Notes: generated from the sequence alone by a model not told the origin. DNA of 41,969 nt from Microvirga arsenatis (GCF_009910705.1 NZ_JAAAXJ010000023.1:1-41969); one strand, 5' to 3'. Numbered from the stretch's first letter, positions 1 to 8,640 are shown. Translations and numbers: made by a program.

Positions 1-1396
1 GCCCGGTCGCTCCGCGATCGGCGAGCACTGTCCCAAAGCCCCGGTGGGCTGGCGGTCCCTGAACCGGTGGACCGCCACGTTCCTGCCAAGTCAGCCGGAA
101 CTGATCGTCTGGCAGGAGTTCTCCTCGAATGGTGACGTACCCTTCCGGACGCGAGAGGCTGCCGTACTTGACGGCGTTGGTCGCAAGCTCGTGGATGATG
201 AGCGCCAGTGCAGTGCCCGCCCCAGCACCAACCGGAGCGTCGTCGCCTGCAATCGCCAGCCGGGCATCATCCGATGAGCTTCGGCCATCCTGCTCGTGCA
301 TGTAGGGATGGGCGAGAATACGCAGGAGACCCAGGACCGTCCGGCTCGCTGGATCGGCTTCGTTCAACGGGTTGTGCGGTTGGATGTACGCGTGCACATG
401 CGCGAGACTGTTCAGGCGCTGCACCAGGGCGGTCGCAAAGGGCCTGACGGCTTCGTCCTTCCGGGACGCGAGGGCCACGAGGCTGGTAACCACCGCGAAG
501 ATGTTCTTGATCCGGTGCGACAGCTCGCGGCTGATCAGCTCCCGCTGCTCCTCCGACGTCTTGAGATCGTGGATATCCGTGCAGGTTCCGAACCAGCGCT
601 CGATGGTGCCGTCCGGTCGACGGACTGGCAGCGCGCGGCCGAGGGTCCAACGGTATTCGCCGTCATGCCGACGCAGCCGGTACTCGATTTCATACGGCGC
701 GCCGGTTGCGAGCGACTGCCGCCACCGCTCCCAGGCGCGGGCTTGGTCGTCCGGGTGGAACATCCCGTTCCATGCCTCGCCATCCGTCGAGCCGTAGGGG
801 ACGCCAGTGAACTCATACCAGCGGTCGTTGTAATAATCGTGGTATCCGTCCGGCCGCGCCGACCAGACCATCTGCGGCATCGTGTTGAGGATCGCCTCAA
901 GGCGCGCCATGTCGGTCACGATTCCGGCCGAGGACTGATCCTCCCGTGAGTGAGCCCGGATCGTCCCTGCAAGATAAGGCTTGTGCGTCCGATTCCGATG
1001 ATCACTCGCTTCAGGCAAAATCACTTTCCCGGCAGCGATCACCCGGACCGTGTCATCGGACTTGGAGCGCAGCAACCGAAAGCTCTCTTTAAAACGTGCT
1101 CCCATGCCATCGCGGAGGACGGCGCGCACCCGGTTGCGAATCCGCTCCCGATCCTCCGGATGTACTTGGCCCAGGAGGGTGCCCCCCGCCACGGGCCAGG
1201 GATGGTCGTCGCGGCCGGATTGGCCGAGCAGAATTTCCCGGAACACTGTGTTGCCGTCGAGACGCTCGGCCACGGGATCGAACCACCATAAGCCGACCTC
1301 CGCTGCTTCCGCGGCCAAAGCAAGCAGATGCCCTTCGGGAAGCGCATGGTCATTTCCAGAGTGGAAAGGTGTCGCAGCGGATCGGTTACGGTTCAT
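1..1396 (-). CDS. PAS-PAS HWE-family sensor histidine kinase (C-terminus cut by window edge)
   Basis: An open frame runs from an ATG at 1396 to the left edge without a stop, about 465 codons. A first PAS-like domain (residues ~20-120, containing VGLWWFDPVAERL and VHPEDRERIRNRVRAVL) is followed by a second PAS domain (residues ~165-280, with NTMPQMVWSARPDGYHDYYN and YRWTLGRALPVRRPDG). The kinase core follows: a phosphoacceptor box SRELSHRIKNIF, an N box IIHELATNAVKYG and a G1 region with WQERGG. The N-box His and the WxE signature mark the HWE family, cytoplasmic kinases common in Rhizobiales and often feeding the PhyR/NepR/EcfG stress pathway. No membrane segment is visible. It lies 66 bases downstream of the Crp/Fnr gene on the same strand and may be cotranscribed. 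The ligand is unknown. The last ~20-30 residues are outside the window. Confidence 0.9.
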   Translation of the reverse strand, partial: MNRNRSAATPFHSGNDHALPEGHLLALAAEAAEVGLWWFDPVAERLDGNTVFREILLGQSGRDDHPWPVAGGTLLGQVHPEDRERIRNRVRAVLRDGMGARFKESFRLLRSKSDDTVRVIAAGKVILPEASDHRNRTHKPYLAGTIRAHSREDQSSAGIVTDMARLEAILNTMPQMVWSARPDGYHDYYNDRWYEFTGVPYGSTDGEAWNGMFHPDDQARAWERWRQSLATGAPYEIEYRLRRHDGEYRWTLGRALPVRRPDGTIERWFGTCTDIHDLKTSEEQRELISRELSHRIKNIFAVVTSLVALASRKDEAVRPFATALVQRLNSLAHVHAYIQPHNPLNEADPASRTVLGLLRILAHPYMHEQDGRSSSDDARLAIAGDDAPVGAGAGTALALIIHELATNAVKYGSLSRPEGYVTIRGELLPDDQFRLTWQERGGPPVQGPPAHRGFGTVLADRGATG

Positions 1397-1462
1397 CGTG
1401 CTTGGGGCACCTGGAGCGGGGTCTCAGAAGTTGGTGGATCTAAGGGCGATGGCGGCCCCGCA

Positions 1463-2257
1463 TCAGCCGTCGGGCGCGAGGAGGATGCTTTGCGGTTTGA
1501 CCTCGGGCAGAACGCGGTCGAAGTGCTGTTTGACCGCGGAATGGCATTCACAGGCCGCGCCTTCCAGGCGGGCCCGGTCCAGGATGACGATCTGGCCGCG
1601 CGCATACCGGATCAGGCCGCGCGCCCGCAGGGCCCGCGCCACCGATGTGACCGTGGTGCGCTGGACCCCGAGCATCTCGGCCAGAGCTTCCTGGGTCAGC
1701 GGGATCTCGGCGCTGTTGACCCGGTCCTGGGTCGTGAGCAGCCATCGGCAGCAGCGGGCCTCGAGCGAATGCAGCGCATTGCATGCCACCGACTGGATGA
1801 TCTGTGCCAGGAGAGCGTCGGCGTACCGGCTGAACAGGTCGCGCAGGGTGGCCGAGCGTTCCTTGGCTTCCTCCAGCCGGGAGGTCTCAATCCGCAGAGC
1901 CGGGCCCGGGATCTGGACTTCGGCTCGGGTGAAGGCCGGCTTGTAGCCTGAAGACACGATGCCGCCGAGGGCCCCCTCGCGCCCGACGGTTGCGGCCTCG
2001 GCAGCCCGCCCGCTCTGCATCACCACGACAAAGGATACCATCGTGCTGGCGCAGGGAAAGTAGGTGCGCGTGACGTCGTCGCCCGGCTCGAACAGCACCT
2101 CACCCTGGTACAGGGTTACGGCTTCGAGATACGAGTCGAGCAGCGCCCGGTCCCTGGGCTGCAGCGAGGCCAGGAGGCGGTTGCTGACCAGATGGTGCCC
2201 AACGGATGCGTTGCTCTCCGTGGGGCGGGTCAAAGGTTGTTTCATCAGGGTCCCCAT
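1463..2257 (-). CDS. Crp/Fnr-family transcriptional regulator
   Basis: 264 residues. The N-terminal half is a cyclic-nucleotide-binding-like beta-barrel (residues ~25-150, with VTLYQGEVLFEPGDDV and a GREGALGG turn). The C-terminal half is a Crp-type winged helix (residues ~175-245) with PLTQEALAEMLGVQRTTVT as the recognition helix-turn-helix. It lacks the N-terminal cysteine cluster of oxygen-sensing FNR, so a redox-cluster role is unlikely. This subgroup is widespread in Rhizobiales, usually with unknown effector. It precedes the HWE kinase on the same strand. The start at 2257 gives a slightly long N-terminus; a second Met is at residue 5. The target genes cannot be read from the sequence. 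Confidence 0.88.
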   Translation of the reverse strand: MGTLMKQPLTRPTESNASVGHHLVSNRLLASLQPRDRALLDSYLEAVTLYQGEVLFEPGDDVTRTYFPCASTMVSFVVVMQSGRAAEAATVGREGALGGIVSSGYKPAFTRAEVQIPGPALRIETSRLEEAKERSATLRDLFSRYADALLAQIIQSVACNALHSLEARCCRWLLTTQDRVNSAEIPLTQEALAEMLGVQRTTVTSVARALRARGLIRYARGQIVILDRARLEGAACECHSAVKQHFDRVLPEVKPQSILLAPDG

Positions 2258-2635
2258 CCCGTGGCCGGGGCAGTCTCGGCGCTGCCCTTCCTCGAACCCA
2301 CAGGGTGCAGCGTGGCACTGTGTCAGAAAACGTCACGCTTGTCCGTCGAGTACTCGACTTAGCCTGCCGGAAATCGCATCGGATTGATAACCGGTGAGGC
2401 AGATGTAAAGTCATGTACAGGATGAAGCGCTCGCTGGGCCAGATCCGGCTCATTGCGGCCATTGTTCAGTAGAGCGACGCGTGACGGTATTTTATGAGAG
2501 GCATCTCGAATGCGCCTGACCAAGCCCTCCCGACAGGCCGAATTGGCCGACAACCTGTCAAGGCTGTCCAAGGCGGCGATGCGCTGATCGGCCGGAGCGA
2601 CCCTGCTTGAGTTCACGCCGGTGTCGTCAGATACG
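2258..2635. other. Intergenic stretch without a recognisable gene
   Basis: About 380 bases between the Crp/Fnr start and the DUF6894 relic. Short open frames exist on both strands, but none has a ribosome binding site plus a recognisable protein. The promoter of the Crp/Fnr gene should lie here; no GGAAC-type or clear sigma70 element was identified. Confidence 0.5.
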
Positions 2636-2873
2636 CTATGACGAGTGGTGCCAATCGATCTTTATCGAGGCGGTCACGGTGCAGATCCGGCAGTCGTGCT
2701 CATCCCGCACCCGGATGACGACGTCTCAGGTGTTCCCTCTTGCCAGCCGGCCCGATCTCAGCCGCCGAGCGTGAGGCCGACTGGACTGCAGCTTTCTCGC
2801 CGTCGAGCGCCGTGCCTTCGTCGTCGCGCTGGAAGTACGCTCCGTCATGTACGTCGAAGAAGTAGCGGGCCAT
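2636..2873 (-). pseudogene. DUF6894-family protein, frameshifted and with a Trp-to-stop change
   Basis: An ATG at 2873 follows a good ribosome site (GAGGG). It opens with MARYFFDVHDGAYFQRDDEG, the typical start of the DUF6894 family of short (~80 residue) alphaproteobacterial proteins of unknown function. After about 40 residues the frame is lost. The family C-terminus is found in another frame as DVVIRVRDEHDC and then TVTASIKIDWHHSS, ending at the TAG at 2638-2636. Just before it the codons read Gly-Asn-Thr-TGA-Asp-Val-Val, where relatives commonly have Trp, so TGG to TGA is likely. With one frameshift and one nonsense codon the gene is dead unless there are sequence errors. A second DUF6894 relic is at 3643-3858. 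Confidence 0.75.
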
Positions 2874-3120
2874 GGCGGTCCCTCTAGCCAGTGCATCACC
2901 CGTTGCCTGGACAGCACGGGAAGGCGGGGAGCCGCCTTGAGATGGATCAGCGCGGCGGTAAAAGAAGGACCAGAGTGGCGTTTCACGAGCGGTTGGGAGC
3001 CGGGCCGGACCTCCGGACTGCGCCAGGGAGCGGTAACGGACCATTAACCATATTCGGGGATGATCCCAGGCAAGACGCATAGCCGCTGTCGGCGGGGGCG
3101 GTGTACGAGCAAGGAACCCG

Positions 3121-3312
3121 ATGAGTACCGAGGCAAATCCAGATCAAAAGAACACGGATCCGCGGTTGGGACCCGATGCACGGGAGCACATCGGCTCCCA
3201 CCTCCAGGCCATCTTCGCGGAGATTGAGGGACAGCCCATCCCCGACGAACAGATAGACCTGCTGCTCGCGTTGCGGTGGGTCGAGCGCGAACTCGGGCGC
3301 AAAGAGACCTGA
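3121..3312 (+). CDS. nepR: NepR-family anti-sigma factor
   Basis: 63 residues, ATG at 3121 with an AAGGA ribosome site seven bases upstream. The C-terminal part (residues ~15-55: RLGPDAREHIGSHLQAIFAE, then PIPDEQIDLLLALRWVE) matches the two-helix NepR pattern, a helix ending in an aromatic residue, an acidic linker, a Pro, then an LLxxL helix. NepR binds EcfG sigma factors and holds them inactive until phosphorylated PhyR takes NepR away. The usual partner phyR is not in the window. The kinase relic convergent to it (3372-3634) and the sigma factor at 4047-4754 suggest what is left of a nepR-kinase-ecfG locus. No GGAAC promoter was found in the 100 bases upstream. Confidence 0.72.
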   Translation: MSTEANPDQKNTDPRLGPDAREHIGSHLQAIFAEIEGQPIPDEQIDLLLALRWVERELGRKET

Positions 3313-3371
3313 CCGCGACGGAGCATCCGTTTGGTTCACGCCAAAGACGGCGTGCGGCAGCGCCCGGAGAC

Positions 3372-3634
3372 CTACTGGACCGGGTGGTCGATCGTGCAGA
3401 TGACTCTCGTCGGGACGAACTCGATTCGGGCCTCTCCGCCGAGGTCCTGCGGCAGGCTGCGCTCGATTAGCCGCGTGCCGAAGGCGCTTGCAGGGGTGCG
3501 CTGGAACATATCGTCGACTAGGGCGAAGACTTGCCCGGTCCGCGCAGGACCGCCATGTGGCCGGGAGCCTGCCGGAACAGGGCGCGCAGGTCCGCGAACT
3601 CGGTCCTCAGTGCATCGTCCGTCGCCATGGTCAT
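3372..3634 (-). pseudogene. Relic of a PAS/HWE histidine kinase with internal deletion
   Basis: The upstream part (from the ATG at 3634) reads MTMATDDALRTEFADLRAL then FRQAPGHMAVLRGPG, the usual beginning of an N-terminal PAS domain of HWE kinases. After a one-base frame change the sequence continues AFGTRLIERSLPQDLGGEAR then IEFVPTRVICTID, the typical last residues of an HWE kinase ATPase domain. The middle (rest of PAS, phosphoacceptor box and most of the ATPase, some 250-300 residues in normal proteins) is missing. A deletion plus frameshift has therefore fused both ends. It sits tail to tail with nepR, where alphaproteobacterial stress loci often carry their kinase. Confidence 0.72.
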
Positions 3635-3642
3635 CGCCCATG

Positions 3643-3858
3643 CTACAGCGCCGTCACATGGATGAGCCGGTCGCCCCCATCGGTGCCCGCGACCGTCCAG
3701 CAGCACGCCGTCCTTAATCTCATGCAGCAGCCCCCGCGGAGCTCCGCCGCGACCTTGTCCGCGGCTCCCTGCGCGGTCGCAGGATCGGGCAGGCCGACCC
3801 CTTCCTCGTCGTAGACGAACTACTCCTTGGGTTGCAGGTGGAAATCGTGACGGGGCAT
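3643..3858 (-). pseudogene. DUF6894-family relic with early amber codon and frameshift
   Basis: From an ATG at 3858 the frame reads MPRHDFHLQPKE, an in-frame TAG, then FVYDEEGVGLPDPATAQGAA and DKVAAELRG. After a shift the recognisable ending LLHEIKDGVLLDGR appears in one frame and TDGGDRLIHVTAL in the original frame, with the terminal TAG at 3645-3643. This matches the DUF6894 layout of an N-terminal HFH(L)xDG strand, a DEEG/LPD motif, a helix, and a beta C-terminus ending in a hydrophobic residue. The stop at codon 13 and the internal frame changes make it non-functional. It lies directly upstream of the kinase relic on the same strand. Confidence 0.68.
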
Positions 3859-4046
3859 CGGTCTCCCCATCGTCGAGGAGGTGGAGCCGCAGGCAGCTCA
3901 AGACTACCGGAGCCGCTCAGCGGTTGTTCGACGCCTTCGAAACTTCTGACATCTCCGGCCCCTCTCAGCTCGGGAGATGCCTGGAGGTGTGGCCACGCTC
4001 CACCTGTCCCGGGCTGAACTGCATCACGGACGCAGCGACGTCTCCC

Positions 4047-4754
4047 TCAGGACCCGCCGCGGTCGCTGGCGATGCCATCGGCGCCCGAGAGCCCCATGAG
4101 TTCTGCCAGACGATTCCGAGCCCGGTTCACGCGGCTCTTGATCGTGCCGACCTTCACCCCGAGAGCTTCTGCAGTTTCCTCGTAGGACAAGCCTTCCGCT
4201 CCTACGAGCAGTATAGCCTCGCGCTGCTCCTTGGGCAGTTTCGCCAGGGCCGCCTCAAGATCCTGCACGACGATCCTGTCTTCCTGGTCCGGAATCGTGA
4301 TCAGCGCCGCGGCATGGGATCCATCGGCATCCTCCACCTCCCGCTGGCTCTTGCGATGGGCGGAGAAGAATAGGTTGCGCAGGATAGTGAAGAGCCAGGC
4401 CTGCAGGTTCGTGCCCGCCTCGAAGCTCTCCTGTCGGCTGATGGCCCTCAGGATTGTCTCTTGGACGAGGTCCTCGGCGCGATTAACATCGCGGGTGAGC
4501 GAGACAGCGAAGGAGCGGAGCGACGCCAGGCTGGCCATAATCCCGTCGACGAAGACTTGATCCCTCGGGTGCGTGTGGGCGCGGATGACCTGGGCAACGC
4601 GGTCAGCGAGCCGAGCGAGGCTGTGGGGCAGCTTCTCGGCGGCGGGATCACCGTACAGGGCGCGCAGCTGGAGGCCGAGATGCGCCTGGATGCGTATGTC
4701 CAGGATGGCGTTTCCGGTTCGAGCGGAACGTGCGTCAGTACTGGTCTTGTTCAT
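4047..4754 (-). CDS. EcfG-type (ECF15) RNA polymerase sigma factor with a NepR-like N-terminal extension
   Basis: Counting from the ATG at 4754 the protein has 235 residues; a TTG 15 codons further upstream is less likely. Sigma region 2 spans residues ~70-140 (SLTRDVNRAEDLVQETILRA and TNLQAWLFTILRNLFFSAHR) and region 4 residues ~165-220 (LPKEQREAILLVGAEGLSYE and TIKSRVNRARNRL). These are typical of EcfG, the master sigma factor of the alphaproteobacterial general stress response. Unusually, residues ~23-55 (IQAHLGLQLRALYGDPAAEK then LPHSLARLADRV) resemble the first NepR helix and its linker, so the protein may carry its own inhibitory module. A separate nepR lies 0.7 kb away. No GGAAC-type element was found just upstream. 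Confidence 0.85.
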   Translation of the reverse strand: MNKTSTDARSARTGNAILDIRIQAHLGLQLRALYGDPAAEKLPHSLARLADRVAQVIRAHTHPRDQVFVDGIMASLASLRSFAVSLTRDVNRAEDLVQETILRAISRQESFEAGTNLQAWLFTILRNLFFSAHRKSQREVEDADGSHAAALITIPDQEDRIVVQDLEAALAKLPKEQREAILLVGAEGLSYEETAEALGVKVGTIKSRVNRARNRLAELMGLSGADGIASDRGGS

Positions 4755-5021
4755 TCCCAAACAGATGTAACGAGCTGGACCGTTTTCAACCGTGATCAAA
4801 CTCGCCGGAGGGACAACGGCCTAGCCCCTGCCTGGTCCTGGCTTACCATCCCTTCCATCGCCGGGCTCATGCCTGGTCGAGTGTCAATGCCGGAGGAACA
4901 ATCTCAGACATCGGGCTACTGTGAACTACCGCCCTATCAACTCTTCCGCCATACAAGATATCAATGCTTCCGCCCAATGAGCGGTCGCCCTCGCGATTGA
5001 GCCCGGCCCCGACATCCGTGC

Positions 5022-5320
5022 ATGGCCGCCCATGTCCTCGAGAGCGAAGGGTTCGCGGTCTTGGAAACATCCTCGGCCTACGCGGTCGCCAGGATCATCC
5101 GGAGGCGCGTCGACATTCATGTGGTGTTACGGACGTAATTCCTCTTTGGACTCTCGACGGCTTCGATATGGCCGGGCTGGCGGAGGCCAGCGATCTGCGC
5201 ATGCTGGCGATCGTTGCATCCAGCCCATTGCCGCCAGAACTCTCAAGAACGGCGCCGGTGCCTCGCTCCCTGCCGAAGCTCTACCAAATCACGGAGGTGA
5301 TCCGATCGAGCCGCGCATCT
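5022..5320 (+). pseudogene. Response-regulator receiver relic
   Basis: The ATG at 5022 begins AAHVLESEGFAVLETSSAYA then RRVDIHVVLRT and a TAA at 5136. This is the alpha1-beta3 part of a single-domain receiver; the first beta strand with the acidic pair is absent and the phosphoacceptor Asp is lost at the break. The second half follows in another frame as LDGFDMAGLAEASDLRMLAI, then SSPLPPEL and SLPKLYQITEVIRSS, where a receiver has its alpha4-beta5-K-P-Y-alpha5 part. Compare the intact regulator at 16311-16727, which has the same architecture. It is frameshifted and N-terminally eroded. The end coordinate is approximate. Confidence 0.6.
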
Positions 5321-6337
5321 GAGACCTTCACGAATCTACCTGCGGGCGAAAGGCGAACTCCACCCTGGTCCCGCCGGAGCTTGGCACGACCTCCAACGCG
5401 TGGCTGTCCCCCATCCTCTGGAACCCGTTGCAGACTGCAGGCCGGACGCAGCGGCCTGAGGTGGAGGGTGCCGACAGATCCTATGCCGCGTGGTTCTCCT
5501 CCAGGTCGCGACGCCTATCGTGCGTGGGGCCGCTCATGTCTACGGGGTTGCCGTCCGGCAGGATCAAAGGCCGTGGCAACCTGGAAGCACTCAGCTCATC
5601 CAGCCGCTTGCAGTCGAGCACGGGGAGGAGCCCGCCTCCGGCCCCACCTTCATCTCAGCCCTTCAGGACCTCGGATTCCTGGATACGTCGCCAACCGTCC
5701 TGCCTTATCCTAGGCCTCGTCTTCAACGAACGATGCTCTTTCCCGAATGTGGTCATCCAAGCTCACAGACTGCCCGTCCCTGCGTCCGGGCCAAAACCGT
5801 TCCCCAGGGGTGTCGTGCTCGGCCATTAGCAGTGGTGAAACGAAATCGCCAGATTAACGATTAGCTATTAAGCTCGGCTACAAATCTAGGTTCGAGGGGG
5901 AGATGGCATTGGCAACCCGGGGCGCCAAGGACTGGCATGAGGCCAGGGAGACGGCATGCAACCTCATCAGAGAATTGGAGGAAGCTAAAATACGTCTTGA
6001 CCTCCCGTGCGCTCGGATCCTGCCGGCAAGGACTTCTGCCTTGGGGAGGGAAGTCGTCGTATCCGTTCCGATCGATTGCAGCGGATGCCCGAACCCGACG
6101 GTCGCCGAAGTTGCGCTTCTCCTTGCCATAAAGTGAGAACATCCACCCGGTGGAAGGCTACGGCAGAACGCAGCCGGACATCCGTCTCGCCATGGTCTTC
6201 GATGCGTCATGCCCGTGTGCTCGACGTCAGGCCATGCTGGTTGGCCTGAGGCGAGGGCAGGCACGGCGCCGCCCTCTTTTCGCCTCGCCCCTTCTTCCTT
6301 TCTTTAGAGGCGCATCTTCATTCGCTGTGCCGGGATG
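5321..6337. other. About 1 kb without a confident gene
   Basis: Several short open frames overlap on both strands, but none has both a sensible ribosome site and a recognisable fold. On the minus strand around 5330-5420 a piece reads HALEVVPSSGGTRVEFAFRP, reminiscent of the end of a histidine-kinase ATPase domain, which would suit a decayed partner of the adjacent receiver relic. This is too short to call. A 77-codon plus-strand frame at 5903-6136 has a purine-rich stretch touching its ATG and no recognisable family. The stretch looks like degraded DNA. Confidence 0.4.
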
Positions 6338-6487
6338 CTAGCGTCCCCTGCGGGCAACCTGGGCGATGTCATATCGGGAGATCCCGATATCCAGTAGTTC
6401 GCGATCCGAGAGGGCAGAGAGTTGTCGCACTGTCTCGCGCGAACGGCGCCACTGACGAAACCTGGCGAGAATGATGGACAGGAACAT
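6338..6487 (-). CDS. DUF1127 small protein
   Basis: 49 residues from the ATG at 6487, preceded by GAGG seven bases upstream. It reads FLSIILARFRQWRRSRETVR followed by QLSALSDRELLDIGISRYDI. The family hallmark is an Arg-rich amphipathic helix, then LSDRELxDIGxxRxDI. DUF1127 proteins (YjiS-like) are 45-75 residues long, and in alphaproteobacteria some bind RNA and affect phosphate and RNA metabolism. Here nothing but the family can be stated. It is alone on its strand, without an operon partner. Confidence 0.85.
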   Translation of the reverse strand: MFLSIILARFRQWRRSRETVRQLSALSDRELLDIGISRYDIAQVARRGR

Positions 6488-6729
6488 GCTGCAACCTCGA
6501 TAATAAACGCACACGAATTTAGCCGCGCGGCCCGCAGGCCACGAGGAAGAGGCCACCGGACCGGTGGCGGAGTTCAGGGAGGAAACCCATCACGAGAGGC
6601 CGTGATGGAGGAGGGGCATCTACACCGCCTTTAGCCTCAGACAAACCCAGGTAAGGTCGGCCCAGCCATGCTGGAGCAGCATGGAACAGATGGGCGGCGT
6701 TTACCGATCGTTTACGGCTCCCGACCGGC

Positions 6730-7044
6730 TCAGACGGGAACCTTGCTGACAATCGTGGCGGCGGCCGCCGGGCTAAACCCGACCTCCATCAGCTCACCTT
6801 CCAGGTCATTGAGGCTGTAAGGTTCCAGCGTAACGAGGCGTCCGGCCCCCTCCCGCTCGACCAGGAGGGTGTCACCGTCCTCTTCCTCCGGGATTCCGGG
6901 ATAGTCATCAAAGGACGTCGTCGTGACCCGCACCGCAGGGCCCCCATCATCCTCGCAGTCCACCTCACCGGTGCTTTGATAGACCTTCACCGTGACTAGG
7001 TGTCCCTCTATTTCGCCTTCGAAAACCGTGTTCCACTCACCCAT
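6730..7044 (-). CDS. Hypothetical acidic protein
   Basis: 104 residues from the ATG at 7044, chosen because a strong GAGGAGGG ribosome site sits five bases upstream; a longer open frame reaching 7389 has no such support. The protein is strongly acidic and beta-rich (GEWNTVFEGEIEGHLVTVKV, VDCEDDGGPAVRV, GIPEEEDGDTLLVERE). It ends in a short helical part (LEGELMEVGFSPAAAATIVS). No signal peptide, membrane segment or known motif is seen and I do not recognise the family. It is divergent from the KGG-repeat gene at 7380. The pattern suggests a small soluble single-domain protein. Confidence 0.6.
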   Translation of the reverse strand: MGEWNTVFEGEIEGHLVTVKVYQSTGEVDCEDDGGPAVRVTTTSFDDYPGIPEEEDGDTLLVEREGAGRLVTLEPYSLNDLEGELMEVGFSPAAAATIVSKVPV

Positions 7045-7379
7045 GTAGCCCTCCTCGATGCCGACTCGGCTGGTCAGCGCAGAAGACAATCCTGAATGCA
7101 TCAGCACCAAACCGCCACAGGACCAAAGCAGGATTGAGCCAAAGCGTGGCAATTCGACGGGCACCTGCGTCTCCACTGTATGATTATCGTCCCCCTGACG
7201 TGACATGAATGACGCGACGTTATTCCTCGGCAGTAGCTCGTAGCGGGGGTACGCCCCGCAGAAGCGCCTCCCGCCGTGGGACGCCCGAAGCAAGGGCTCA
7301 AATGGGTCTAGTCTAGCTCGAACCTGTCGCATGTATTCCGGCCTTTTGCATCTCTTCCCCTTCAGACGGAGATCAGAGC

Positions 7380-7559
7380 ATGAGCACATGCCGACCTGGC
7401 TTCGCCTCCATGGACCCGCAGAAGCAGCGTGAGATCACCAGCCAGGGCGTCAAGAGCGTTCCTGCGGAAAGGCGCTCGTTCTCCCGGAACAGTGACCTCG
7501 TCGCGCAAGTGAGGCGCAAGGGCGGTTTGACTTCGCCGAACGTGGAGGGCACACGCTAG
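7380..7559 (+). CDS. KGG-repeat stress-induced protein
   Basis: 59 residues, ATG at 7380, GGAG ribosome site eight bases upstream, TAG at 7557-7559. It begins STCRPGFASMDPQKQREITS, then SVPAERRSFSRNSDLVAQVR and RKGGLTS. This is the layout of the KGG family (GsiB/Con-10-like hydrophilic proteins): RGFASMDPEKQREIARKGG, a spacer, RSFSxDxxLAxxxGRKGG. These very hydrophilic proteins are strongly induced by desiccation, starvation and heat, often under EcfG or SigB control. The first KGG motif is degenerate here (SQGVKS in place of RKGGKS), while the second is intact. No GGAAC promoter is seen upstream. Confidence 0.8.
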   Translation: MSTCRPGFASMDPQKQREITSQGVKSVPAERRSFSRNSDLVAQVRRKGGLTSPNVEGTR

Positions 7560-7738
7560 CCCGTGGAACCGGCCTATATGCTCAGGCAAGGTCAGAAACG
7601 ATGTATGCCGGCTCCGATTTGGCGGCGGCCAAATCACCCAAATCTGGCGTATCGTCCGGCTCCTGGCCCTGCCCAGTGGTTACCTCGCAACTATGCCGCT
7701 CTAAGGGCTGCAGGCGTCGGCCGAGCCGTCCCTCTCCT

Positions 7739-8640
7739 TCAGGCGAGCGAGCAACCTTCGAAGGCCATCCGGTCGGCCGATGCCACGCCAATTTCCCTTC
7801 TATCGCTGCGGTCTATAAGGGCGTAGGCATGCTGGGTGCGGAACACGTGGCTGTGCAGGTTGGCGATCCACTGACGGCCCGCGCCGTCACGTTCAGGTAG
7901 CCGATGGCCTTCTCCAGGTGCGGCGAGCCGCTGGACCATTAGAAGTCGGCATAAGGCTCGACCAAGTCGTTCAGGAAGCGTAGCCCAACTGACGGTCAAA
8001 GCCGATCTACTCGCGCTCGAAAAAAGCGCATTATCCTTCTTCAGGTAGAGCCAATCGCCAAGCTGGCCGATCAGGTTGACCGCCTGCACGAGCCTCCCCT
8101 CCTGGTCCTTCCGCATGTCATTGCCGGGCTGGCATGAGGGGAAGCGGGGGAACTCGATCGCCCGCCCCCCGCTCAGCATCGAGCGGCGGTAAATTCCCAA
8201 GCCGCTCCATGCTGGAGAGCTTGGAGCGGTCGCCATGATAGGGGGCGAGCGCAGCGTCCGAGGCGCCGCGCTCCAGGGCTTACGGTCCGTCCGCTCGCGT
8301 CCGCAACGAACCGATCCTTGTCGTCACCCTTCAGAACGCCGCGGACGTAGCCGATGTCGTGCAGCAGGCAGGCGACGAGGAGATGGGAGTAGTCCAGCAG
8401 CTCAAGGCGCTCGGTGAGTATGCACCCGCGCAGGATGTCGCGGGCGACCTGGGTAGCGAGGACGGTATGACCGAGGTGGTGGCAGAGAGCATCCCTCTTG
8501 CTGAGGCATTCCAAGGCCATTTGCGCGATGCCGTCCAGCCGCTCGGCCTCATACTGACCGGGCGGGCCAAACAGGCGCCGGAAATCGTCGGCGAGAGGCT
8601 TGCCGGACTCGCCCGCCACAATTGCCGGCATCGCCATCAT
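7739..8640 (-). pseudogene. HD-domain metal-dependent phosphohydrolase, multiply frameshifted
   Basis: The first ~110 residues, from the ATG at 8640, are intact (PAIVAGESGKPLADDFRRLF, LDGIAQMALECLSKRDAL, LVACLLHDIGYVRGVLKGDD). They include the LLHDIG motif that binds metal in HD hydrolases. Near 8330 the frame is lost. The rest of the protein is spread over frames: ALAPYHGDRSKLSSMERLG, then RAIEFPRFPS, RLVQAVNLIGQLGDWLYLKK DN, DRQLGYAS and finally RQWIANLHSHVFRTQHAYAL. Together these give the ~270-residue length of the soluble HD proteins common in Methylobacteriaceae. At least three frame changes and several stops are present. The His of the first HD helix (LGHTVLATQ, where relatives have EHT) may also be displaced. 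Confidence 0.75.

Noticed and set aside
1050..1951. Two ~200-300-codon plus-strand frames
   Set aside because: Antisense to the HWE kinase and Crp/Fnr genes, whose motifs are unmistakable.
5903..6136. 77-codon plus-strand frame
   Set aside because: The purine-rich stretch touches the ATG, there is no family resemblance and an equally long frame is on the other strand.
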